Assembly (NCBI RefSeq): GCF_900156055.1
Contig: NZ_FTMQ01000001.1
Coordinates: 496,001 to 560,000, forward strand
Direction of reading: 5' to 3'
Length of the DNA: 64,000 nucleotides
Source: Rhizobium sp. RU33A
GTDB taxonomy: Bacteria; Pseudomonadota; Alphaproteobacteria; Rhizobiales; Rhizobiaceae
Below, piece by piece: positions 1-7,706 of this stretch. The notes beneath the pieces are model-generated. The model was not told where the DNA came from. It worked only from the letters and a program-made list of their open reading frames with translations, and did not search any database. Made by a program: the position numbers and the translations under genes. Within the stretch, counting starts at the first letter, position 1. Each line of letters starts with the position of its first letter.

Positions 1-746
1 TCGCCACCAAGTATGGCTTCACCCGTGACGACGTCGACGCCTATGCCGTCGAGAGCCAGAAGCGCTCCGCCGCTTCCTGGGCTGCCGGCAATTTTGCGAA
101 GTCCGTCATCCCGGTAAAGGATGGCAATGGTCTAGTGATCCTCGACCGCGATGAGCACATGCGTCCCGGCACCGACATGCAGTCGCTGGCAAGCCTCAAC
201 CCGTCGTTCCAGATGCCCGGCGAAATGGGTGGCTTCGAAGCCGTGGCCATCCAGGCCCATCCGGAAATCGAGCGTATCAACTACATCCACCACGCCGGCA
301 ATTCCTCCGGTATCGTCGATGGCGCTGCGGCCGTTCTCGTCGGCTCGAAGGCCGGTGGCGAGAGCATGGGCCTGAAGCCCCGCGCCCGCATCCGCGCCTT
401 CACCAATATCGGTTCCGATCCGGCGCTCATGCTGACCGGCCCTGTTGACGTGACGGAAAAGCTCCTGAAGCGCACCGGCATGAAGATCTCCGACTTCGAC
501 CTGTTCGAACTGAACGAAGCCTTCGCCGCCGTCGTCCTGCGCTTCATGCAGCATTTCAATGTCGACCATTCGAAGATGAATGTCGCCGGCGGCGCGATCG
601 CCATGGGCCATCCGCTCGGTGCCACCGGCGCGATGATCCTCGGCACGGTGCTCGACGAGCTGGAACGCCGCGATCTGAATACCGCGCTGGTCACGCTCTG
701 CATCGGCGCTGGCATGGGCACGGCAACGGTGATCGAGCGCGTTTGA
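1..746 (+). CDS. fadA: Acetyl-CoA C-acyltransferase (thiolase), C-terminal part
   Basis: The 5' end lies outside the window; the frame is open from base 3. Thiolases cleave 3-ketoacyl-CoA with CoA in the last step of beta-oxidation. The visible part holds the family's C-terminal signatures: an NEAFA motif, the [15 protein letters not shown] block with the catalytic histidine, and [10 protein letters not shown] with the second active-site cysteine near the C-terminus. The nucleophilic cysteine of the N-terminal domain is not in the window. The gene is followed on the same strand by a FadB-type multienzyme, as in rhizobial fad operons. A degradative (FadA/FadI) role is inferred from that neighbour; a biosynthetic acetyl-CoA acetyltransferase is less likely. 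Confidence 0.9.
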   Translation, partial: ATKYGFTRDDVDAYAVESQKRSAASWAAGNFAKSVIPVKDGNGLVILDRDEHMRPGTDMQSLASLNPSFQMPGEMGGFEAVAIQAHPEIERINYIHHAGNSSGIVDGAAAVLVGSKAGGESMGLKPRARIRAFTNIGSDPALMLTGPVDVTEKLLKRTGMKISDFDLFELNEAFAAVVLRFMQHFNVDHSKMNVAGGAIAMGHPLGATGAMILGTVLDELERRDLNTALVTLCIGAGMGTATVIERV

Positions 747-884
747 GGGGGAAGCTCCCCCTCATCCGCCTGCCGGCACCTTCTCCCCGCTGGGGAGAAG
801 AGAGGTCGCCGCAGCGCTGGCCAATCCTCCTCTCCCCTCGGGGAGAGGGTGGCCGAGCGAAGCGGAGGCCGGGTGAGGGGGATG
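745..884. repeat. RIME-like intergenic palindromic mosaic element
   Basis: The gap between the thiolase and the multienzyme gene is almost filled by nested inverted repeats. Outer arms: CCCCTCATCCGCC near 757-769 against GGCCGGGTGAGGGG at 868-881 (imperfect). Inner hairpins: TTCTCCCC/GGGGAGAA at 781-799 and CTCTCCCC/GGGGAGAG around 830-847. A short 8-bp-arm hairpin GAGGGGGA/TCCCCCTC (745-763) overlaps the thiolase stop codon. The composition and architecture fit the rhizobial intergenic mosaic elements (RIME) known between genes in Rhizobiaceae. It may act as a processing or attenuation structure in the fad transcript. Confidence 0.75.
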
Positions 885-924
885 CTCCTCGCAAAATCGA
901 ATTTCAGGGAAGAGGAATCCCAAC

Positions 925-3138
925 ATGACCTACAAGAACTTCACCATCGAGACCGACGCAGACGGCATTGCCCTGGTCACCTGGGACATGCCCGACAAGT
1001 CGATGAACGTCTTCACCGTGGAAGTGATGGACGAAATCGAGAAGATCCTCGACCAGACCGTTGCCGATGACGGCATCAAGGGCGTGGTCTTCACCTCCGG
1101 CAAGTCGTCCTTCTCGGGCGGCGCCGATCTCACCATGATCAAGGGCATGTTCTCCATGCTCGAAGAGGAAAAGGCCAAGGACCCGACAGCTGCCGTCCAG
1201 AAGCTCTTTGACGCCGCCGGTCGCATGACCTGGCTGTGGCGCAAGATCGAGACCAATGGCAAGCCCTGGGTCTCCGCCATCAATGGTACCTGCATGGGTG
1301 GCGCGACCGAGCTGTCGCTCGCCTGCCATGGCCGCGTGGCGTCGAACGCCAAGTCGGTCAAGATCGGCCTGCCGGAAGTTAAGGTCGGCATCTTCCCCGG
1401 CGCCGGTGGCACCCAGCGCGTTGCTCGCCTCGCCAACACGCAGGACGCCCTGCAGATGATGACCACAGGGCAGACGCTGTCGGCCGCCCGCGCCAAGGCG
1501 ATGAACCTCGTGCATCAGGTCGTCGAGCCGGGCGAACTGATCAATGCTGCCAAGCAGATGATCAAGGACGGTCTGAAGCCGGTCGCCCCCTGGGATGAAA
1601 AGGGCTTCAAGGTTCCCGGCGGCGGCATCTGGACCCCGGCGGCTGCCCAGCTCTGGCCAGCTGCGTCTGCGATCCTGCGCCGCGAAACCGCCGGCAACTA
1701 TCCGGCAGCGCTTGCGATCCTGAAGAGTGTCTATGAAGGCCTGCAGGTACCCTTCGACACGGGCCTTCGCATCGAACAGCGTTATTTCACCGAGATCGTC
1801 CAGACCACCGAAGCCTATTCGATGATCCGCTCGCTCTTCGTCTCGATGCAGGAGCTGAACAAGGGCGCCCGCCGCCCCGCTGGCCAGCCGAAGTCGGAGA
1901 TCAAGAAGGTCGGCGTCGTCGGCGCGGGCTTCATGGGCGCCTCGATCGCCTATGTGACAGCCGCTGCCGGCATCAATGTTGTGCTGATCGACCGTGACAT
2001 GGAAGCCGCCGGTAAGGGCAAGACCCATTCGGAAGGTCTCGTTGCTGGTGCCGTCGGTAAGGGAAAGCTGACCAAGGACGAGGGCGAAAAGCTCCTGTCG
2101 ATGATCACACCCTCCGACGACTACGGCACGCTCGCCGATGCCGATCTCGTCATCGAAGCCGTCTTCGAAGACCGTGATGTCAAGAAAGCCGTCATTGAAA
2201 AGGTCGAGGCCGTGCTGCCGGAAGGTGCGATCTTCGCCTCCAACACCTCGACGCTGCCGATTACGGGTCTCGCCGGAAACTCCAAGCGCCCGGTCGATTT
2301 CATCGGCATCCACTTCTTCTCGCCGGTCGAGAAGATGATGCTGACCGAAGTCATCCTCGGCAAGGAAACCGGCGACAAGGCGCTGGCCGTAGCACTCGAC
2401 TACGTCGCTGCGATCAAGAAGACCCCGATCGTCGTCAACGACACCCGTGGATTCTTCGTCAACCGCTGCGTCCTGCGCTACATGTCCGAGAGCTACAACA
2501 TGCTCATCGAAGGTGTGCCGCCGGTCATGATCGAAAATGCTGCGAAGTTCGCCGGCATGCCGGTCGGCCCCCTGGCGCTCAACGACGAAGTGGCGATCGA
2601 TCTCTCCTACAAGATCCTGAAGGCAACCGTTGCCGATCTCGGCGAGAAGGCGATCGATCCGCGCCACATGGAGCTGGTTTCCCGCATGGTCGAAAAAGAA
2701 GAGCGCTTCGGCCGCAAGAACGGCAAGGGCTTTTACGACTATCCGGCAAAGCCCGCGAAGAAGCACATCTGGCCGGGCCTGAAGGATCTTTATCCGCAGC
2801 TGAAGCCGGACGACGTCAACGTCAAGACGCTGCAGGAACGCTTCCTTGCGACCATCGCACTGGAAGCCGCCCGCACCGTCGAGGAAGGTATCGTCACCGA
2901 CCCGCGCGAAGCCGATGTCGGCTCGATCCTGGGCTTCGGCTTTGCACCCTACACCGGCGGCGCCCTGTCCTACATCGACGGAATGGGTGTGAAGACCTTC
3001 GTGGAACTCTGCGAACGCCTCGCCAAGGACTACGGCCCGCACTTCACCCCGACGCCGCTGCTCAAGGACATGGCCGCCAAGGGCGAGACCTTCTACGGCC
3101 GCTTCGATCCCTACGGTGAAGCCGCCAAGGCTGCCTGA
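925..3138 (+). CDS. fadB: FadB/FadJ-type enoyl-CoA hydratase / 3-hydroxyacyl-CoA dehydrogenase
   Basis: A 737-residue bifunctional beta-oxidation alpha subunit. Residues ~1-190 are a crotonase domain with oxyanion-hole segment FSGGADL and the two acid residues expected for hydratase activity (E129 in GGATELSLAC, E151 in GLPEVKVG). Residues ~325-505 are the NAD-binding 3-hydroxyacyl-CoA dehydrogenase fold with GAGFMG (~333-338) and the HFFSP motif with catalytic His463. The C-terminal dehydrogenase domains follow, including NDTRGFFVNR. AGAGGAA upstream supports the ATG at 925. Length matches FadB/FadJ (about 715-730 residues). Together with the upstream thiolase it forms the fatty-acid oxidation complex. 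FadB and FadJ cannot be told apart here. Confidence 0.95.
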   Translation: MTYKNFTIETDADGIALVTWDMPDKSMNVFTVEVMDEIEKILDQTVADDGIKGVVFTSGKSSFSGGADLTMIKGMFSMLEEEKAKDPTAAVQKLFDAAGRMTWLWRKIETNGKPWVSAINGTCMGGATELSLACHGRVASNAKSVKIGLPEVKVGIFPGAGGTQRVARLANTQDALQMMTTGQTLSAARAKAMNLVHQVVEPGELINAAKQMIKDGLKPVAPWDEKGFKVPGGGIWTPAAAQLWPAASAILRRETAGNYPAALAILKSVYEGLQVPFDTGLRIEQRYFTEIVQTTEAYSMIRSLFVSMQELNKGARRPAGQPKSEIKKVGVVGAGFMGASIAYVTAAAGINVVLIDRDMEAAGKGKTHSEGLVAGAVGKGKLTKDEGEKLLSMITPSDDYGTLADADLVIEAVFEDRDVKKAVIEKVEAVLPEGAIFASNTSTLPITGLAGNSKRPVDFIGIHFFSPVEKMMLTEVILGKETGDKALAVALDYVAAIKKTPIVVNDTRGFFVNRCVLRYMSESYNMLIEGVPPVMIENAAKFAGMPVGPLALNDEVAIDLSYKILKATVADLGEKAIDPRHMELVSRMVEKEERFGRKNGKGFYDYPAKPAKKHIWPGLKDLYPQLKPDDVNVKTLQERFLATIALEAARTVEEGIVTDPREADVGSILGFGFAPYTGGALSYIDGMGVKTFVELCERLAKDYGPHFTPTPLLKDMAAKGETFYGRFDPYGEAAKAA

Positions 3139-3160
3139 GCTTAGGTTCTGAATGAATTGG

Positions 3161-3188
3161 AAAAGGCGGCTCTCGGGCCGCCTTTTTT
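3161..3188 (+). terminator. Rho-independent terminator after fadB
   Basis: Perfect 10-bp stem AAAAGGCGGC / GCCGCCTTTT with a 6-nt loop, followed by a T run, 23 bases after the fadB stop codon. It closes the fad operon and also faces the end of the convergent glycerophosphodiesterase gene. Confidence 0.9.
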
Positions 3189-3210
3189 CGTTCGGGTCTT
3201 ATGTGAAGCT

Positions 3211-4242
3211 TCAGTTCGTCAGCTCATAGGACCGCCGCAGTCCCTGCGCGTCGAGCCAGGCAATAACTGCTTCCGGCTCGTCCGTCTGGATGATGGTCAC
3301 GCCCCGTTCGATGAAGAAGCCCCAGACATCCTCCGGTCGCCCTGTCGAAAGCGCGAGATAATCGCCGCGTCCGCCCGCCACCATGCCCTCAGGGCGATCG
3401 GTGATCGGATAGGTGTTGATCCAAAGATGGGTGTTATTGCGGACCGCAGCCGCGCGGGCGAGGGGCGAGAGCAGAGGTCCGCCATCCGCGGTGATCGGCT
3501 CCGATGAATCCCGATACCAGTGGACAAGCTCGGCTGCCGGTGCGCCGAGCGCTGATTGGGTGCGGTCGATGAATGCGGGCTCTGTTACGGCGTCATCGGC
3601 GAGGATCGGCATGAAAGCGAACTCGGAACCGATGGCGCGGCGGATGTCGCGAGCGAGTTGAAGCCGCTCGGCATTCCAGACCGCCATCTTCAGGAGCACA
3701 CCGTCGGTCATCCCAAGGCTGCGGGCGAGTTCGGCGACCTCGACCAGGGCTTCCGGCTCGAGCTTGTTGTCGATGTTGATCAGGATCCGGCCGCGCGCAT
3801 GCAGCATGGCTTCTTCGAGGGTGAAGACATGTTCGTCTGTCGGGCGACGGTCTCCCTCGACCACGAGCCGGCAGGTTCTAAGCGCTGCAAGGGTGAACTC
3901 GGTCACTTTTCCGCGGCAGGTGGTGGTGCGGTCGAGTGTTTCATCATGCATGATGACAAGGGTGCCGTCTTTAGAGCGCCTCACATCGAGCTCCACCATT
4001 TCAACCCCGGTCGAAACGGCGTGGTCGATGGCGGCAAACGAGTTTTCGGCGCGAACGACGGCCCCATCCTTCTTCCAGCCGGCGCGATGGGCCACGACCA
4101 TGACATGATCACGATTGAGGTTGGCCTCGGTGAGCCGTTCGTGGATGATAGACGCCCGATTGGATGGCGGAATGGGCGCCAGACTTGCCGCCCCGGTAAC
4201 GAGGGAGAGCAAGAGGCCTAGGACGAGAACGGCGAGACGCAT
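3211..4242 (-). CDS. Secreted glycerophosphodiester phosphodiesterase family protein
   Basis: A protein of about 343 residues. Its N-terminus, MRLAVLVLGLLLSLVTGAAS, is a good Sec signal peptide, so export to the periplasm is likely. The GDPD fold is indicated by AHRAGW (catalytic His and Arg), ENSFAAIDHAV, and VELDVRRSKDGTLVIMHD with the metal-binding Glu-x-Asp and the second catalytic His. GDPD enzymes hydrolyse glycerophosphodiesters to glycerol-3-phosphate and an alcohol. I chose the ATG at 4242 because it starts the signal peptide; an in-frame ATG at 4305 would add 21 residues. Longer readings overlap the divergent gene at 4402. Substrate specificity cannot be read from sequence. Confidence 0.87.
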   Translation of the reverse strand: MRLAVLVLGLLLSLVTGAASLAPIPPSNRASIIHERLTEANLNRDHVMVVAHRAGWKKDGAVVRAENSFAAIDHAVSTGVEMVELDVRRSKDGTLVIMHDETLDRTTTCRGKVTEFTLAALRTCRLVVEGDRRPTDEHVFTLEEAMLHARGRILINIDNKLEPEALVEVAELARSLGMTDGVLLKMAVWNAERLQLARDIRRAIGSEFAFMPILADDAVTEPAFIDRTQSALGAPAAELVHWYRDSSEPITADGGPLLSPLARAAAVRNNTHLWINTYPITDRPEGMVAGGRGDYLALSTGRPEDVWGFFIERGVTIIQTDEPEAVIAWLDAQGLRRSYELTN

Positions 4243-4401
4243 GAGCAGGGCTCCGATCTTCAGTGTCGTTCTCGCCGCAGTAGGCGCTTCGAGTGAAGCC
4301 GCCATGACGGTTTTCTGAAGCCTCTGTGACAGCGAGGCATGGAACAGCCACGTAGCTCCTTCCGTTGAGCGCTGGGCTAGAAAGAAAAAAGGGAGACCTG
4401 C

Positions 4402-6117
4402 ATGACGACAGCGACCGGCATACCGGATCATTACAGGGCTATCGAAGTCGAACTTCCCGTCAACGCCGTGCTGCATCTCTGGCTAAAGGCGGTGACGCCG
4501 GAACAGCCGGGGGCGGTGTCGTTGTACAGCGCAAATGGCAAGTTTGGTGAAGTGCAGGCTTCGAATGCGGAAGAGAACTCCTTCCGCATCTATCAGGTCT
4601 TCGGCGGAGGCACGGTCACCCTCGCCTATGACATGGCGGTTACGTCGCTCTCTGTCGCCTACTGGTTCACGCCTTCGGACGTGCTGGAGACCGGCATCAC
4701 AGTCATCCATACCAATCCGTCGAACGAGCCGCCGGATCTGCCTTATGGATATCACTTCCGCCCGCCCTTCGGCTGGATGAATGACCCGAACGGCTTCGGT
4801 CGATTCGGAGGACGCCCGCATATCTTCTACCAGCACTATTCGCATGGACGGATCTGGAACAACATGCATTGGGGCCACGCCGTCTCTTCGGACTATTTGC
4901 GCTGGCGGCATCTGCCGGTCTTCCTCTTCCCCTCCGAGGAACTGACGGTGCGACCGGACAAGCGCGGAGGCGCCTTTTCCGGTTCGGCGATTGCGCGGAC
5001 CGACGGACCCGGAATCCGGGTTTTCTTCACGGAGAAGATCGCCGAGCGGATGCCCGAGCAGGAAATCCAGCTGACGGCGACATCGACCGATCTGTTCAGC
5101 GCGGGTGCTGCAGAAGTCTTCCTGCCCCGCAGGCCTGATGGCGAAGGCCTGACATTCGACTTTCGCGACCCTTATGTTTTCCGCGGTCCGGATGGGTTGT
5201 GGAAAATGCTGCTCGGCAGCCAGAGCGACACGGGCGGCGTGGTGCTGTTGTATCAGACGGAGGACAATACCGGGGCTTCCGGCTGGACCTATGTCGGCAA
5301 GCTCTACACCGAGACGCGCTATGAAACCTCGGCCCTCGAATGCCCCTGCCTTCTGCCCATGGATGGCGACTACCGTGATCCCACGAGCCGCTGGGCGCTG
5401 ATCTATGGCCTGATGAACGGCGAGGACAAGGAGACCGGTCGACGCAATCTGACGATGATCGATATCGGTTGGTTCGACGGCCGTAGTTTCGCCAAGTCCT
5501 TCGGCCGTGAACTCGATTTCGGCACCGACAACTATGCTTTCCAGGCATTCGTCGATGGCAACACGCCGGTCGGTATCGGCTGGCTCGGGAATTGGGCGGA
5601 TACCGGTCCGACCGTCGATTTTCCCTCTGCGATGACATTGCCGCGCACGCTGGTTCTCGAAGGAGATACGCTGCTGACGCCACCCATCGGCGCGGCCGAA
5701 AGTCTGCGCGCGCGCATGCTCGACCGCACGCGACTGGCATCTGGCCAACGCATCGAGCTGCCCAATGGTGCCGCCGAGATGACCTTCGAGCTGTCGGAAG
5801 CAGGCGGCGCGTTCCGCCTGGAGTTCGACCACCCGGACATTCGCCTCGCCATCGCCCAGCATGAGGAAGGTCTCGAGATCCTTCATGGCTATCTCGACCG
5901 CCCGGAAGAGCCGCCGGGTCCGCGCTATCTGGCAAAGGCCGCCGGCGCCCGCCGTCTGCGCGTCTTCCTCGACTACGGTTCTCTGGAGGTTTTTGCCGAT
6001 GGCGGGCGCGTGGCCGGGACCAAGCGGATTGCCGGCTTTGAGCCGGTACGGGCGGCAAGGCTCGTGGCTGAACCCGGCGTCGTGGTCAACGCCACCGTAT
6101 GGAGCCTCAGGCTCTGA
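4402..6117 (+). CDS. Glycoside hydrolase family 32 beta-fructosidase
   Basis: A 571-residue enzyme with all three GH32 signatures: WMNDPNG (125-131; nucleophile Asp128), FRDP (transition-state Asp256) and the EC motif in ALECPCL (acid/base Glu313). A beta-sandwich-like N-terminal extension of about 110 residues precedes the five-bladed propeller, and a C-terminal beta-sandwich follows (LRVFLDYGSLEVFADGG). GH32 enzymes release fructose from sucrose, levan or inulin. No signal peptide is visible, so action on imported sucrose or short fructans in the cytoplasm is inferred. AAAGGGAGA 6 bases upstream supports the start. The gene is transcribed divergently from the GDPD gene and has no obvious sugar transporter beside it. 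Confidence 0.9.
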   Translation: MTTATGIPDHYRAIEVELPVNAVLHLWLKAVTPEQPGAVSLYSANGKFGEVQASNAEENSFRIYQVFGGGTVTLAYDMAVTSLSVAYWFTPSDVLETGITVIHTNPSNEPPDLPYGYHFRPPFGWMNDPNGFGRFGGRPHIFYQHYSHGRIWNNMHWGHAVSSDYLRWRHLPVFLFPSEELTVRPDKRGGAFSGSAIARTDGPGIRVFFTEKIAERMPEQEIQLTATSTDLFSAGAAEVFLPRRPDGEGLTFDFRDPYVFRGPDGLWKMLLGSQSDTGGVVLLYQTEDNTGASGWTYVGKLYTETRYETSALECPCLLPMDGDYRDPTSRWALIYGLMNGEDKETGRRNLTMIDIGWFDGRSFAKSFGRELDFGTDNYAFQAFVDGNTPVGIGWLGNWADTGPTVDFPSAMTLPRTLVLEGDTLLTPPIGAAESLRARMLDRTRLASGQRIELPNGAAEMTFELSEAGGAFRLEFDHPDIRLAIAQHEEGLEILHGYLDRPEEPPGPRYLAKAAGARRLRVFLDYGSLEVFADGGRVAGTKRIAGFEPVRAARLVAEPGVVVNATVWSLRL

Positions 6118-6195
6118 GATCCCTGCGACATTGACTGTCATTGGGCTGTCAACAAGCCGGGATTAGGGTTCTGCAACAACCAGGCAGGGCCGATC

Positions 6196-7674
6196 ATGAA
6201 CATGCGAGAGACCACCGACGCCACCATTCGCGCAGCTGAAATCCACACCGAGATGGTGACGCTCAGGCAAGCGATCCTCGACGGAGCTTCGGTGTTGTCT
6301 TCCGGGAATGGCGAAGCGGATCCGGCGATCGCCAATCTGGCCCATTACCTTGCTCTACGTCGTCACGATATCCGTCTGTTGCAACGCCGCCTCATGGCGC
6401 TTGGCCTCTCTTCCATGGGGCGGCTGGAGAGCCGGGTCCTGCCGACGATCGACGCCGTGATCCATGCGCTGGCATCGCTCTCGGGCGTCCGGGCAGAGGC
6501 TCCCGCCATACCGGCGGAAACGGATTTTTTTGCTGGCGAGACGCGGCTTGAAGCTGCCACTGTTGACCTGTTTGGCACAAAGCCGGCGACCCGCCGGACA
6601 CGAATCATGGTGACGCTGCCCAGTCAGGCAGCCGAAAGTCCTGACCTTATCCTGGATCTCGCCCGGGCCGGCATGTATGTCGCCCGCATCAATTGCGCCC
6701 ATGACGATCCGGAGGCGTGGCGCACCATGAGAGCCTTCGTCCGGGCAGCCGCCGGCGTCTGCGGACGTGACATCAAGGTTCTGATGGACATTGCCGGTCC
6801 AAAGATCAGAACGGGCGAAGTGGCCTCTGTCGACAAGAAGCCGAGGCTGCAGATCGGTGATCGCGTCCGCCTCGTCGCAAACGCTGCTCCGCGTATCGAT
6901 GAGAAAGCCCCGCACTCGGCGGCGGTCTCCCTGCCGGAAATGGTCACCCGGCTCTCCGTCGGTGATAGGCTCCGTTACGATGACGGAAAGCTCGAAGCGG
7001 TTGTCGAAAGCGTCGCAGCGGAGGAGGCGATCATCGTCGTTCGGCGTACCAGATCCAGCGGCACACGCCTGAAGCCCGAAAAGGGCATCAACCTTCCCGA
7101 CACCGCGCTCGGGCTTTCGCCGCTGACCAGCAAGGACGAAGCCGACCTTGAGATGGTCATCGAATGCGCCGATCTGATCGGTTATTCCTTTGTCAGTCGA
7201 CCGGAAGACATCGATCTGCTTGACGACGTCCTTGCCCGCCACGGCAGATCTGATCGGCAGCTCGGTCTGATCGCCAAGATCGAGCAGCCGCTCGCGCTCA
7301 CCAATCTTCCGGCCCTGATCGCGCGGGCACGTCAGCGCGGGCCGTTCGGGGTGATGATCGCTCGTGGCGATCTCGCGGCGGAAATCGGCTTTGAACGGCT
7401 GGCGGAAATGCAGGAGGAGATCCTCTGGATCTGCGAGGCCGCGTCCGTGCCCTGCATCTGGGCGACACAGGTGCTGGAAGACATGGTCAAGCAGGGCATT
7501 CCGACACGCGGCGAGATGACCGATGCCGCCATGGCGGCGCGGGCCGAATGCGTGATGCTGAACAAGGGGCCGGCCGTGGTCGAGGCGGTCTCGCTTCTGG
7601 ACCGTCTGATGGGTCGCATGAACGATCACGTCTTCAAGAAGACACCGACGCTGCGCGCCCTGAAAAGCTGGTGA
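6196..7674 (+). CDS. Divergent pyruvate-kinase-like protein lacking the C-terminal domain
   Basis: 492 residues. About 130 N-terminal residues are unrelated to pyruvate kinase. Residues ~135-480 follow the pyruvate kinase TIM barrel with inserted B domain: RTRIMVTLPS, VARINCAHDD, LMDIAGPKIRTG, KGINLPDTALGL, IAKIEQ (catalytic-type Lys361), ARGDLAAEIG, WATQVLEDM and PTRGEMTDAAMA. Several positions deviate from canonical enzymes: the usual NFSHG and GDLGVE are altered, and the usual VMLSGETA is VMLNKGPAV. The C-terminal allosteric domain is missing, since the protein ends soon after the barrel. It may catalyse a related phosphoenolpyruvate or phosphotransfer reaction, or may have lost activity. 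The gene appears monocistronic. Confidence 0.78.
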   Translation: MNMRETTDATIRAAEIHTEMVTLRQAILDGASVLSSGNGEADPAIANLAHYLALRRHDIRLLQRRLMALGLSSMGRLESRVLPTIDAVIHALASLSGVRAEAPAIPAETDFFAGETRLEAATVDLFGTKPATRRTRIMVTLPSQAAESPDLILDLARAGMYVARINCAHDDPEAWRTMRAFVRAAAGVCGRDIKVLMDIAGPKIRTGEVASVDKKPRLQIGDRVRLVANAAPRIDEKAPHSAAVSLPEMVTRLSVGDRLRYDDGKLEAVVESVAAEEAIIVVRRTRSSGTRLKPEKGINLPDTALGLSPLTSKDEADLEMVIECADLIGYSFVSRPEDIDLLDDVLARHGRSDRQLGLIAKIEQPLALTNLPALIARARQRGPFGVMIARGDLAAEIGFERLAEMQEEILWICEAASVPCIWATQVLEDMVKQGIPTRGEMTDAAMAARAECVMLNKGPAVVEAVSLLDRLMGRMNDHVFKKTPTLRALKSW

Positions 7675-7706
7675 GGTCGGGCATTTCAAGCCCTTATCCG
7701 CATGAG

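Noticed and set aside
904..3042. Open frame of over 700 codons antisense to fadB
   Set aside because: It mirrors the codon bias of fadB, has no conserved motif, and its product is a low-complexity mix of Asp, Gly and His. fadB is a certain gene.
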